Shown here one piece after another: positions 11,583 to 24,592 of a stretch of 64,000 bases of DNA. The stretch comes from Batkoa obscura (lineage: Eukaryota; Entomophthoromycota; Entomophthoromycetes; Entomophthorales; Batkoaceae). Where the stretch lies: contig JASVEC010000050.1 in NCBI GenBank assembly GCA_030770535.1, positions 124,001-188,000 of the forward strand, given 5' to 3'. How positions within the stretch are numbered: position 1 is the first letter of the stretch; every line of letters starts with the position of its first letter. Below the pieces are notes generated by a model. The model did no database searches and had not been told where the DNA came from. It was given only the letters and a program-made list of their open reading frames with translations. The position numbers were made by a program, and so were the translations under genes.

Positions 11583-12380
11583 ATGCTTAGAAACTTGTAT
11601 CAAGTTAGGTTCTTGGGATTGAGAACTAAGAATTGTATAAGATATTTTTCCAATTTTAATTCAGGCTTCGATAACGGATTTGAAATGGGTAACGATAAAA
11701 GAGTTAAAGAAGAGGTAATAGAATTTAGATTATTTTTTATTAACATTAATTAGTTTAGTCTAGTGAAGAAGAACATTCTGGGAAAGAGGTAAGAGGATAA
11801 ATTAATCAACTGGAAAGAGGATTTAATTGTAACTTTTTATCTTATTTTATTTTTGTTGGATGAATAGAATTTTAAAGTAAGTTTTAATTAGGTATTAGTT
11901 CATATGAAACTTATTAACTTGTTTTACTTAGAAACAAAAGGGTATATTTTAATTAAAATTGATAAAGAAAATAGAAATTTAAATATGATTTAATATAGAA
12001 TCTAATGATATAGCTTTTGCTAAAAATGATGATGGAGAATATTATATGGATGTAAGTTTTATTGATTTATTTTATTTTAATCCTCATATAGATAAATCAA
12101 CTTGTTTAATCTTCAATGTCTAGTTGCCAAACAGTAAAAAGCGCTTATCCGTACGTACATTTAAAGGAAATACATACATTGATATTCGTGAATTTTATAC
12201 TGATAAAAATGGCAATTTAGCTCCTGGGAAAAAAGGTAAGTGAAGATTATAATTGTTGTTATGTTTGTTTATTGAAGTATTTTTTATTATCTAGGCATTT
12301 CATTAAAAGTAGATGAATATAAAGCAATTAAGAAACATTTAGATGATATTGATAAATGCATTGATGATGTAGAGAAATGA
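11583..12380 (+). CDS. SUB1: PC4/SUB1 transcriptional coactivator with possible mitochondrial leader
   Basis: This is a PC4-family single-strand DNA-binding coactivator of RNA polymerase II. Seven exons fit one frame: 11583-11714, 11759-11788, 11868-11876, 11932-11941, 11999-12051, 12124-12235 and 12295-12380. The PC4 domain fills the last two exons: LPNSKKRLSVRTFKGNTYID, IREFYTDKNGNLAPGKKGIS, then LKVDEYKAIKKHLDDID. A Ser/Glu/Lys-rich stretch precedes it, as in yeast Sub1. Exons 3 and 4 are only 9 and 10 nt. The first ATG adds 34 residues beginning MLRNLYQVRFLGLRTKN, rich in Arg and free of Asp/Glu, which looks like a mitochondrial presequence; a second in-frame ATG at 11685 would give the ordinary nuclear form. 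The gene converges with SNF8, 115 bp away. Confidence 0.88.
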
Positions 12381-12495
12381 GTATGAAGATTTAATTAAAA
12401 TTATTTTTTAAATTATAAATAGCATTGTCTTATTATTTTAAAAACTTCAATTAGATTACTTATTTTTATTATTAATAGTACAAAAAATATTTTAT

Positions 12496-13585
12496 TTAAA
12501 CATTAAAATAAGAAATAAACCAATATTGATATGGGATAGATTGGGAGTCAACCCAACATAGTCCATCTAATAATAAATTATTCTTATTTGAACATTAGTT
12601 TAATATGTTCCATTATATTTTAATATGATTAAACTTACTATTGTTTTTTCACCTCTTTCTTTAATCCAACCTAGTTTTTCTTGAATCATTGGTAACGTTA
12701 TATAACCATGTTGCTAAATAATAGTTGAATATAAATTATTTATATGATACAAGATTGAATTTACTTGAGCCAAATCCAATAGTTGAATTTGATCCCGATC
12801 AAATTCTTTAGGTACTGAGGATATCAATTTTTTATCCCCAATAGTAATTAATTTATAGCTTTTTCCTAAAGGATTAAGGGTCTTAATCGCTTTTAGAACA
12901 TCATCACTAAACAAGTAAATTTCCTCCATTAAGTAAACAATTAAGTTCCAAAAATAAATCCAACTACTTACTCGGATATCAATTTAATACTCTGACTCCT
13001 CCGTTCATTGAGTTGAGATTTAAGTTGTTCCATTTCTATCAGGCCACCATTATATCCTCTTGTTTTGATACAAACTTCAATGATTTGTAAACCTAATTCA
13101 TTATAAAATTCTCCAACGCCTAACAATTCACTCCAAAAACCTTTCGAGGCTAATAATAAAAAACTAATTACTACCCATATAGATTTTATAAATTTTGTAT
13201 TTTTTCAACAACAATAATTGATCAAGATTGATCTGAATTATTATTTTTATAATAATGGTAAAACTTACATTGTAATGGGTCGACCCCAATTTGGTTACAC
13301 ATCTTTTGAAAATGTTGTCTAAAGGAAGCATCAGTTTTAATTTGTTTTTCATATTCTTTAGAAAACTCTTTTAACTTAATTTGAAATACATCAAACTGTT
13401 CACTTAAATCTTGTAATTGAGAAGCCGATATATTTTCCCCAGTTTTTTTAAATTGTTCCTAGATAGAAAAAAAGGTTAGATAGGTTAATAGTAAACGAGG
13501 AGAGGAGGGATGGGTTATAACTTACCTCCGTTGCTTTTTGTCGTATTAATCGTGCCTTTCCTGCTCCAATACGTCGATGTGACAT
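12496..13585 (-). CDS. SNF8: ESCRT-II subunit SNF8/VPS22 (EAP30)
   Basis: Vps22/Snf8 joins Vps25 and Vps36 in ESCRT-II, which sorts ubiquitinated cargo into multivesicular bodies on endosomes. Exon 1 (from 13585) begins MSHRRIGAGKARL, matching the conserved family N terminus. Later exons give the coiled-coil segment and MCNQIGVDPL, then SKGFWSELLGVGEFYNELGL followed by QIIEVC, a strong EAP30 signature. The two winged-helix domains follow, including LIEMEQLKSQL, VLKAIKTLNPLG and LISSVPKEFD. The last exons encode QHGYITLPMIQEKLGWIKER and, after an AAG acceptor, NNLLLDGLCWVDSQS, ending at the TAA at 12496-12498. Length is about 240 residues, normal for the family. Six exons are needed. Confidence 0.93.
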
Positions 13586-14741
13586 TTTTTTAATTTTTTT
13601 TTTTAGAAAGTGATTGAAGTTGGATTTTTGTACATTTGGTTGACGTTTTTTATAAAGTTTTAATAAAATTAGGATGTTACAGCTGCTGCAATTCTTTTGT
13701 GATTTAATAATGGCTCATTTAAGAAGAAAAAATTAATGTTGAAATTGGGCTAAAATATTAGAATTAGGGTTTAATATATCGACTATAAAAATAATTAGCC
13801 CATAAAAATTACCACTAAAAAATTCGCAAAAGAGCTGAAATAGCTGTAGTTCACTAAATTAATCTACTAAAATTTTAGAAAACAAAATAAAATAAAATAA
13901 AAGGTTCAATTTTTCATACTTTTAATAAGTTTAAATAAAAACTCATAATCAAGACAATTTCTTTACATTGAAAATTTTGTCATTAGGTTTTCCCGTATAT
14001 CCTGTCACGAAAAATGAACAATATTTTTAAGATCTAATTGGTGAGGATAATAGCTTGCAACAGTAAAAAATACTTTTTACAATTTCACTACTGTTTTTCA
14101 GAAAAAAATAAATCCCTATCGAAAAAACTATCATTAAGATTAACTTTATGTCACAAAAAAATAATTTTAGATGAAAATTGACTCCTTATTAAAAAGCTTA
14201 AGAATTGAAGTTACTGTTTTAGTCAAAACCACTACTTTTCTAAGGTTGAATTTTCGCGACAGGATGTAAGGGAAAGCCTGATAATAAACTACTACTCTAT
14301 ATATTCTCTAAAGTTGTTCAGGTATTTACATTTTTCCCTCTAAAGAATTAAACATATCACTTAGATCAAACTTGTAATTTGACCAATAGCTCATCTCAAA
14401 TTTAAGAATATACTATGGTGATTGGCCTAAAAATAGCTAGCTTATTTTTCTAAGGGTGGTTTTTTTGACGAATAGAGACAAAATTTTATCTACATAAACT
14501 AATGAAAGTGGATTTAAATATTAGAAATGGATTTAATTTGTTAGCTTAGAATCCAAAGTGATTTATCACTTATAAAATACTTACACTCTTTTTAACAGCC
14601 AATTTTTATTTTAAATTGATAAAGTTGGCTAAAGAAGGAGCTATTTTTAAAAGACTTTTACAGATTTAAAATAGAACGTGTTACTATTACAAAATAATAT
14701 AATATCAAAAAAAGAATATTGTATTTGAAAAAGTAATAAAA
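13586..14741. other. Divergent SNF8/MED14 spacer with inverted-repeat element
   Basis: The spacer holds the promoters of SNF8 (minus) and MED14 (plus). Its centre is occupied by an inverted-repeat element at 13981-14283, described separately. No other coding or repeated structure is visible. Confidence 0.5.
13981..14283. mobile_element. Inverted-repeat (MITE-like) element, about 303 bp
   Basis: The two ends are imperfect inverted repeats of about 33 bp. The left end reads ATTAGGTTTTCCCGTATATC, then CTGTCACGAAAA. The right end, on the opposite strand, reads ATCAGGCTTTCCCTTACATC, then CTGTCGCGAAAA. The interior has no open frame. This fits a non-autonomous DNA transposon. I cannot see a clear target duplication, so the exact ends are uncertain. 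It is unrelated to the 98-bp repeat family. Confidence 0.6.
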
Positions 14742-17700
14742 ATGGAACCTAATGGAGCTTTGAATACCACGGATCCTGATTTGGATTTAAACATCAGAAA
14801 AGAGATGAGTAAGGATTCAAAGAGGGCAAGTAAAAAGGAGCGAGGTGGTAAAAAGAAGTCAAAAAAATCATCAGCTTTGCCAGTTTTACCAAAACCCCCT
14901 TATACTTTGACTAAATTTAGTGACTTTGTTAAGAATCACATCAAAGAGATTCACTCCGAGTTACAGAAGTTATTAAGCATGTAAAAAATGATTTAAAATT
15001 TAAATTAAATCAAATTTAATTTTAAGAAAATTCTTAGTTTACCAAACGAAAAGCATCAAAATAGGAATCAATTATTATTACAGTTTACTTTGTGGGTTAA
15101 AAAAGAGTCAGCTAAGATTCGAGGTGCTTATCGATATTTGAAAAAAAGAGGGGAAACTTTGGAAACTTGCCGGGTATAAAATTTTATATTTTTTGCTAGC
15201 TTTAAGTTAATTTTTCTTAGGGTCTTATAACATTATTTCATAAAGAAAATGCTAAGATCACTAAATTTTGTCAGGGTATGACTGGAACTTATGACAGCTT
15301 TGCTAACGCTAGGTACAGTTTTATTAAATAGTTTTTTTTTAAAACGTTAATTGTAATAGAGTTGGTCGCTTTGATGTTCCTGCTGCTCTTGATGTGTTTG
15401 AGGGTGGGACTTATAGGACATTTCCTAAAATTGTTGAGGTAAGTTTAAAACATTTTAAAATCTAAGTAAAATTAACTTCTTAAAAGGAGAAAATTGTTTC
15501 TCCACCAAGACTTGTTGAAAATGAGGTTCAAAATACAATGAGTTTATTAACAGATACTATTTTTATGCGCTATCTAACTAAAGAAGCAATTCCAGAAGAT
15601 TGGCAAAGTGGGGTTAAAATTGGTAGTTTTATATTACAGTTATATTTATATAAAAAGAGTTAATAGTTTTTCATAGACTCTGGAAAACTTATCTTTACAA
15701 AAAAAGATGTATATGAAGTAAAAAATAATTTTAACTTTTTAACTTTATTTTAAATGATTCAGGTATGTTTAACTTTGCTTGGAACTGGGGAAGATTTACC
15801 TTGGCATTTTGTTTATGTAAATATCTTTGTCAAAGGATATGATATACCGAAGGATACTGGTATGTGATTAAAAAGTAGGAGAGAGTTTATATTAACTTTT
15901 ATTTAGAACCTAATCGATTAATGGACCCAAATCAATATTCAAGATTGGCGTATACTTGTCAACAAAAGTTGTTGCCCGATCATTTAAAAGATCCCATTAT
16001 CAATCCAATGACTAATCAGGTTGAACCCTTTCAGGAAGATACTGATCCTAAGTTTGAAGCTATTAAAAAGGTTGGGAAAACGCCTTATTTAACTTATCTT
16101 CGTGATTATTTAAGTAATAGCATTGTTTTTATTTAAAATTGTTTTTTATTAATATTTTAGATAAATTTACAATTGATGTTCAGTTTGAGATTTTATGTCT
16201 TCAAGTAATTTCTTTGTTATTAAATTATTAATTATTTAGCTAATGTAATTTTAGACATTGAAAATTTCAAAGACTCGATGGAGCGAACTTTTAAAAGTAG
16301 AAATTGATCCTGCCCACACCGTGTTAAAACTTAATTATTGGCAGTAAATTAATTTTATAAATTTGATATTTTAGTTAAATTTATTTCAGCAGAGAGGACC
16401 CTATTGAATTTGTAAAAGCATATAAACTAGGTAAGCTACTTATATTGGCTTTCATATGATTTAATTTAAGACAAAAATAAGATAACCCACAATGTCTTCA
16501 AATTAAAAAATCAAAGACAGGGGATATGGTGCTTCAAGTAAATTGGACAGGGTCTTCAGTACAAACGCTTTGTAAGCTATTGAATGTACAACAATTAGCA
16601 AAGATAACGGATGAAGAAAAGCAATTGATATTGAGTCCAACCAGTATTAATGCAGAAGAGTTATTGTTAAAAGTGATCCGTGTGCATACCAAACTTATAT
16701 TATTGAAGTTTCAAGAGTTGATAGTTTCAATGAAGGTAGAGGATCCCAGCTTATTTGCTAAAAAATTGACTGATGAAGATGTATTCCTTGAAGAAAAAGA
16801 AGCACTCTACTTGTCAATCAACTATTCATCCCATAGAAAATTAAAATTAAGTTTAGACCCACGTAATGGAAGGTCTAGAATCTATTTAATTAATGAAAAA
16901 AATGAGGAAGTAAGGGTTAAAGAATTGGAGAAAGCAGTTGATTCTTCACCAATGAAGATAGGAGAAGAATTATTGAAGTGGAGATTATCGGTAATAATAA
17001 TATATTATTAAGTATTTATATATTTAATTACGTTTTATTTATTAGAGAGTTGTTGATGACATTAAATTCATGTCAGGTTATCATAGCTTTAGTTTTACAG
17101 ATTCCCTATTTATGGATCCAACAGGTAATTTAATTGTAAAGCAATGTAGTATTAGTGTAATAATGATGAAATTTTCATAGATGGAATTAAGTTCGGGAAT
17201 CACTTTGAAGGACTTACTTATCTTTTTACACCCCAAATTAAAAATCAATTTATTGTGATTGGCTTTTTAAATCAAAAACTAAAGTTTTATTATATTGGGG
17301 TCAAGTAAATTCATCTTTAATTTGATTTTATGTTCAGTAATATTAATAACATATTACTTTTTATTAGGCCAACACAAACTTTTCTTTCTTTAAGTTTTAT
17401 GGTCCCAATCAACCAGGATATTAAAAGAATATTTGAAAATGTGAATTATTTAGATCAAACAGAATTGATTATTAAATATACACAAAGGTATTGTTATCAA
17501 TTTATTATAAACTATATTAAATTAAACTAATATTCATCAAGCAATTCTAATATTAAAAATGATTTAATGGGGGCTTTGGTTAGAATATCGCATGCACATT
17601 ATTTGTCTTCATCAATTGGGGTACAATTAAATCAAATTTCAGTCAAAAGATTTATTTCATTACCACTATTTCCACCATCAAGAGCCACCATCAATGGCCA

Positions 17701-19862
17701 CGATTTAGCCATGCCTTATCCCATCCCACCATCTCTTCTTTCATTTAATATGAAAAATGAATTTAATAATTCAACTCATAATAATATTACTCAGATCTAT
17801 AACATCCATTGTGATGATTTAAACAATGCTCTCAAAATAACTGCACCCTATGTTAAAGGCCCAATATGTGTTTTTGCAGCTTCAAATTATTCAAGTTGGG
17901 TCGCGTTTACATGTGAACTTGATGCTGATTTTGCGGAGGTTTATTATCAAAAAGCAGAGAAAACGGATCGATGGAGATTGGATGAGATGGACTTTATGAA
18001 AGAAAGAATAAGCTTTAAAAGATATTTTCTTACCTTTGTCTATCAAGAGTTTAGTACCTGCTTAACCGATTTTTGTGATGATTGGAAAGCATTCACATTC
18101 GCTTCTAATTTCTATTTGGAAGCTCATCTCATTAAGCTGCATCTTCTCTCTATGAAGATAAAATCCTTTAGTTTGGACTGCTTGACTATCTCCTATCATC
18201 AATATTATTCACTCACAGTAGGGTGGGGATACCCGGATGATCTATCGGTTGGTGAAAAGAAACCAAAATTAAGAGTTCTTTTACATTCAGAGCATCCACA
18301 AAATGTTCGTAATCCCCATCTCCGTATTCAATTTCAACTTGAATCTTTATTTAATCAAACCTTATCATTGACTAAACTGTTACATGAAATCTATTTAACT
18401 TTACCAGTGCTCATCTCACTTGATGAGTATGAAAAGAGGATGCTAAGGGGAGTCAATATCATTCCAAAATCATGTAATGGATTTAGATTAATTTATTCAC
18501 CATCTTATTCTATCAATGTTGAAATTGTTTCACAAACTAAAGTAAGGATCAGTGATGGCTCCATTTTTGTTGATCCCAAACGTGCTCCACCAACACCATG
18601 GAATTCAAAGCCAGTTAATATTAGTAAGAAAAGTACTGATGACGGTAAAAAAGCCGAAGAACAGAAGAACCAGCCTCTTTTAAGAGCAAATTCTTTAAAC
18701 ATTCACCCAGAACACATCCCCTATTTCAAAGTGTTTTCTAGTGCTTTACCATATTTATTAGAAAAGAGCATAGCTAATAACCCTGGGTTTCACCCTTTTA
18801 ATCATAACGACAATGCTGTCATTTGCAGTGCCCATCTGATTGCAGATATACTTAGAGCTCTTGATTGGGTGTTTACTTTATATTCTACGTTTCAAAGTGC
18901 TTATCGTACAAATCCTAACCAGGATCCTAATAAAATCCCTGCTTTTGCAACTGAAGAAGAGTATAATTATACATATATATCAAACGTTGGGACATGGGCC
19001 ATTAAAGCAAAAGAACATTTAAGTACGGTCGAGTGTGAAGCTCTTTCACTCGAACCATCGGAGAAAAGCTCGCGTAAGCTTGCACATAATCTCTGCGATA
19101 TATTTTTGGGTTACCTTAATAGAAAGGTATTTAATTGAAATATGTCTTAAAGAATTATTAATTTTTTAGTTAAATGTAGGGGTACAGCTAATTCATGGAC
19201 GTTTTAACTCAGCCATGGTAGCCACGTATTTACCATTAGAATTGATTGAGGACTTGGTGGAATGTATTAATATAATCGATGTAAATTTATTATCATATTT
19301 AATTATATAAATAATAAATTTACTAATAAAAATATAGAAATTGGGGCCTTATGAGCAGCTCACTGGTAATTTAGAATGGTTTTTAACGGTTCCTGGGGCC
19401 ATTCCACATCCCTTTTTTAAAGCTTTTAAACCTAATGTACAAGCATGTGTATTGTATAAGAACGTAAATATTGTAAAACTTTTGGTAAACCAATATCTCA
19501 TGAAGCTTAAGTTTAATATTAAAGAATTTTTAGTTTTATGTTGAAAGAGAGAATGTGAGATTATATATACCTCTGGAGTATGACTTGAATAAAAATAATT
19601 TGAAGGTTTCCAGCTCACCTACATATAGGGACTCTGCTATTAATGATACTGAAGCAGTAGCATTGGTATTTTATTTTTTGATTTTAAAGGTTGTTGACTA
19701 ATTTTGTATTTCTAGTTTGGTGCCCTTTGGGCTCTTTTAGAACGTTTTAATTTAGACATGGGAGAAGAAAAAAGTATGGTAGTTTCAAAGTTTTTGAAGC
19801 ACTTACTTGATATTCCAATGCAAAATTTCAAAGGTCTTATTCCTACAATTAATCGATCTTAA
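14742..19862 (+). CDS. MED14: Mediator complex subunit 14 (MED14/RGR1)
   Basis: MED14 is the central scaffold of Mediator, joining head, middle and tail modules and contacting RNA polymerase II. The N-terminal exons carry the conserved Med14 domain: YTLTKFSDFVKNHIKEIHSE, LWVKKESAKIRGAYRYLKK, VGRFDVPAALDVFEGGTYRT, PKIVEEKIVSPPRLVENEVQ and GTGEDLPWHFVYVNIFVKG. The 'A-LDV-GTY-R-P' pattern followed by the repeated 'LG-DLPW' pattern is diagnostic. About twelve short introns divide the gene. The largest exon (about 17567-19134) carries the tail-interacting C-terminal half, and the last exon ends NFKGLIPTINRS before the TAA at 19860-19862. The ATG at 14742 has an A-rich context and no competing upstream start. 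The translated length, over 1,200 residues, is within the family range. Confidence 0.92.
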
Positions 19863-19941
19863 TTATGAATGGAATCGGATTAATTATAAAAGTTGGTTGA
19901 CAAAAAAGTTAGCTTTAAATCAATAATCATATTTATCAAGG

Positions 19942-20149
19942 ATGTCAAAACCTTTTCTTAATACTGCAATTATTACGAGGAGGTTTAAGGCCTCCCTTTT
20001 TATTATGCTTATTATCTCTGCTTCAGGTATATATACTTAATAGAATCTCCTGCTTTGTATACTCTTAAATAAATTAAAAAATAGGTCTCTTGAAATTGAA
20101 ATGTTTTGGGTTTTTTAAATTTTATGTTGTAAATTAATGTAAATTGCTG
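19942..20149 (+). CDS. Possible small two-exon membrane protein
   Basis: An ATG at 19942 opens a short exon (MSKPFLNTAIITRRFKASLF, then IMLIISAS) that ends at a GTATAT donor. A TAG acceptor near 20085 continues the frame with GLLKLKCFGFF to a stop near 20149. The predicted 46-residue product has a basic N terminus and one membrane helix, the layout of small mitochondrial inner-membrane subunits. I cannot match it to a family, and a frame this short can arise by chance in AT-rich DNA. Confidence 0.22.
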
Positions 20150-20657
20150 TTTTTTAGATAGTTTAATGATAAGTTAATTATTATGGAGAGTATTTTTGAA
20201 ATAATGAGGGTTGTGATGGAAGGTATATTGTAGATTAATTGAATTGTTTGTGATGACGAAAAGGTTTAAATGTTAGGGGTTTAATACAAATTATAGCTTA
20301 AAACAGCAATTGTTTTAACATAAAAAATATCACGATTTACTAAAGAAATTAGTAAAACATTTTTAAGCTTATTTTATTAATTGTAGTGAAAACTAGTTTG
20401 TTTAAATGTAGATAACGAAAAAAAATAAAACAGATTAAAAAATTAATATTACTGAAATTAATATTATAACTTTTTTTGTTAATTTTATTTTATATCATTT
20501 TTAATAAAAGAAAGCAAGAAAACAAGAAAATTATCAATATTAAAATAGAGGATATGATGAAAATGTTTTATAGCCACAAAAGCTACAAATAAACACTATA
20601 AAATAGTTTAATATTTTAATTGCAAAATATATTAGGTTTTTAACTTTTTATCATATA

Positions 20658-20842
20658 GGGGTGTTTTTTTTGGTTTCATTACTTTTTCCATCTTTTAAGC
20701 GCTATTTAAGTGAAAAAACTGCTAGTAAAATTAAACAAAAAATGGGGATGTATTTTTTTGTTTAAGAATTTTACTGATAGCTTTTCCACTTAAATAGCGC
20801 TTAAAAGATGGAAAAAGTAATGAAACCAAAAAAAACACCCCC
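20658..20842. mobile_element. 98-bp repeat family, two copies tail to tail
   Basis: Two copies of the 98-bp element meet in opposite orientation. The forward copy spans 20658-20741 and has lost its ACATCCCC end. The reverse copy spans 20744-20842 and is complete. Together they form a near-perfect palindrome that could fold into a stem of about 85-90 bp. The outer ends are GGGGTGTTTT and AACACCCCC. Flanking bases (TATA and AAAT) do not form a clear duplication. Confidence 0.8.
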
Positions 20843-21101
20843 AAATATATTCCCATATAGTAATAGCATTTTCATATATGTTTGAATCGTATATTATATT
20901 ATAATAATTTTTTAAAAAATTCGAAACATCAATAGCTTTCTGAAAGGTTGAAGCAAAATAGTCCTTATTCTGCTTCTCAACTCTTTCCAAAAATAAGTAT
21001 TTATTGAGTGAAGCTGTCATTCTCCCAAAAGCTAAAACTGCTCACTAATAATCATATCCTTTAAATTAAGCCAACCAATTTAAATATTTAATTCATTATT
21101 A

Positions 21102-21199
21102 GGGGGTGTTTTTTTTGGCTTCATCACTTTTTCCATCTTTTAAGTGCTATTTGAGTGGAAAGATTGTTGGTAAAATTCTTAAACAAAAAAATACATCCC
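21102..21199 (+). mobile_element. 98-bp repeat family, copy
   Basis: Full-length copy, GGGGGTGTTTTTTTTGGC... to ...AATACATCCCC, flanked by the exact 4-bp duplication ATTA. The centre contains the shared core CTTTTAAGTGCTATTTGAGT. It has no coding capacity. Confidence 0.85.
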
Positions 21200-22338
21200 C
21201 ATTATAGCTAATAAAACGCTTAGAGCATATGCTTTTAAGATGAAAAAAAAGGGAAAATATTAATAAAAATAACTTAATAAAAAAAGACAAAATTATAAAA
21301 GTTAAGTATTATTGATATTTTAAATGCTAATTAAAAACATGTTTAAAGCTTTTTCTCAAAACAATGTTTTAATAATACTAGTTATTGAGAAAAAACTAAA
21401 ATAATTACTACACTTTGATTCTTGTGATTAAGATCTATTTTGTAAAAATTCTTGAAAGGCTATTAGACTCTCAAATGGGTTCTTGATAAATGTAATAAAT
21501 AAGAAGTAAGGGATATTGATAAAGAAGCTATGGTAGGATTTATTTAAGATAAAAAATATAGCAGTTTCTACTTAAAGATTTACTAATAATTTTAAATTTT
21601 AAGTTGTAAAAAAGTGAACAAATATTGAAACGGAAAATGACATTCTCATGTTTTACAAATTAAAGTTACAAATTTACAGTTAACTGTAGTTGATAATAAT
21701 AATAATATTCTTGTATAAACATTGTTTAAATCCTAAAATATCAATAATTAAAAAGGACCAATGTTCACATTAAACAAAAAGAGGCGAGAGGAGCAATTGA
21801 AAATAACAATTAGCAAGAAAAATATTGGAATAACTTAAAAAGGGAATTTAACGAGCAAAAAAAAAAGATAAAAACCGTTAGTTTAAAATTAAACTAAAGC
21901 TCAAAGTAGAAAGGTTTAAAATAGTGATGCAAGAGAGAGTATTTTTTGGAGATCAAAAATAGAAAGAGAGATTAAGATGAGAGAGAAAGAGAAAGTAAAG
22001 ATTAAATTAAATATTCTATTAGATGGAATGAAATTTTAAATTAACTTTTTAAAAGAAAATGAAATGAAAGAGAAAACTTAAATAAATCATTCAATATTAA
22101 GAATACTAATAAAAACTCGAATTATACGAATAAGAATTAAATGGTTAATGATATTTAATAGTTTAATTCCTTAATTGATATCATTTTTATTATTTCATTT
22201 GTTATTTATAATATATAAATATACGCCAATTTCCTTTTCTTATATCTCTTTATTTTTTGTTAGAAAAAGCAATATATATTTAATTTCATTATTTTAGTTT
22301 ATATCGTTTGAAAAGTTTTATTTAAAAAAGAGACATAG

Positions 22339-23463
<1,125 letters not shown>

Positions 23464-23862
23464 GTGTTTAAAGTTATAAACTTAATTAATTTTTAATAAT
23501 AATAATAAACATAAACCAATTTACTTTTATTCTTCATTTAATTTTATTACAATTATTTAATATTTAGCTAACAGTAATCCCAAACATAACAATCTCATTT
23601 AAGTTCAAAAATGTTATACTAGCAGTAATATCAATTATAATAATGTAAGACTGCTTTTTATTATCAATGATTATAACGCTTTTAAACTATAGGCGAGTAT
23701 TTAATATTAAAAGTTACTAGTAAATTATATATATTTAAAATTATTTTACAACTTGTGGTTAAAGCTCAAATAATTTTTTTAATTCATCACCAATGAGAGA
23801 TCAAAAGTCCTGTTTTGTAGACAGATTTATTAAAATTTTTAAGCTGTATTAAGATCCACTCT

Positions 23863-24117
23863 TTATACTGTATTTTCAACCTATCGCGGTTATCTCAAAA
23901 TAAATTGAACAAACTGTTGTAAATTTTTTTAAACAAAATCTAGGGCAAAAATAAGCAAAATATAAAATATTGGTATAAAATTAAAATATAGTCAAAATTG
24001 CACTAGTTTTCATTACAATATTAAATTTTGCATACTTTTTTTCGATTAGTTTTCAAAAGTTTATATAAATTGTTCAAATTTTTCTTGAGATAGCGTGATG
24101 GGTTAAAAATATTATAC
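23863..24117. mobile_element. Long inverted-repeat (foldback) element, about 250 bp
   Basis: Two imperfect arms of about 100 bp face each other. The left arm begins TATTTTCAACCTATCGCGGT and continues TATCTCAAAATAAATTGAAC. The right arm, read on the minus strand, begins TATTTTTAACCCATCACGCT and continues ATCTCAAGAAAAATTTGAAC. The arms also share a GCAAAAT-containing inner part, with a short spacer between them. There is no open frame. It looks like an old foldback MITE. Confidence 0.6.
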
Positions 24118-24493
24118 ATATATTTAGCACAGTTAAAGACCCTGGAGTTGCCCCATCTTTTTAAAATAGCTATTTTAAGTAGTTGACAATTTGGAAAATG
24201 ATATTTCTTGTTTCTTGAGCATCTTGTTATAATTATTAAAGGCTTTAGAGCTCTTATTGAATATTTCAATCCTTAATCCCATATTCAGTTTAATAAACAT
24301 TTGGCTGCAAAGCAATAAAAATCAAAAAACATGCTAAGTTGTATTCATGGTCTTTTTTAATAGCTTATTTTAAAAAGTAATTAATATTAATGGCATCAGT
24401 GAAATAAGAGCTGATGTATCCAATTGAAAAATGTAGTACTTCTTCAAGTGAAGCTTTAAATTTTACTTATTTTACACCATTTAAATAATATAT

Positions 24494-24592
24494 GGGGGTG
24501 TTCTTTTTGGTTTCATTACTTTTTCCATCTTTTAAGCGCTACTTGAGTGGAAAAGCTATCAGTAAAATTCTTAAACAAAAAAATACATCCCC
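24494..24592 (+). mobile_element. 98-bp repeat family, copy
   Basis: Full-length 99-bp copy from GGGGGTGTTC to ACATCCCC, flanked on both sides by ATAT. It is about as close to the family consensus as any copy in the window. Confidence 0.85.

Larger units (their letters stand above)
19863..22338. other. 2.5-kb intergenic region with 98-bp repeats
   Basis: The spacer lies between MED14 and the trypsin gene. It holds the composite palindromic repeat at 20658-20842, a single copy at 21102-21199, a possible tiny gene at 19942 and purine-rich AGAGAG stretches around 21920-22080. A TATA-like ATATATAAATATA at about 22209-22221 probably serves the trypsin gene. Confidence 0.5.

Noticed and set aside
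20790-21020. Minus-strand 76-codon frame
   Set aside because: It overlaps the composite 98-bp repeat, and its C-terminal part is the repeat itself.
24021-24269. Minus-strand 82-codon frame
   Set aside because: It runs through an arm of the foldback element and has no coding character.
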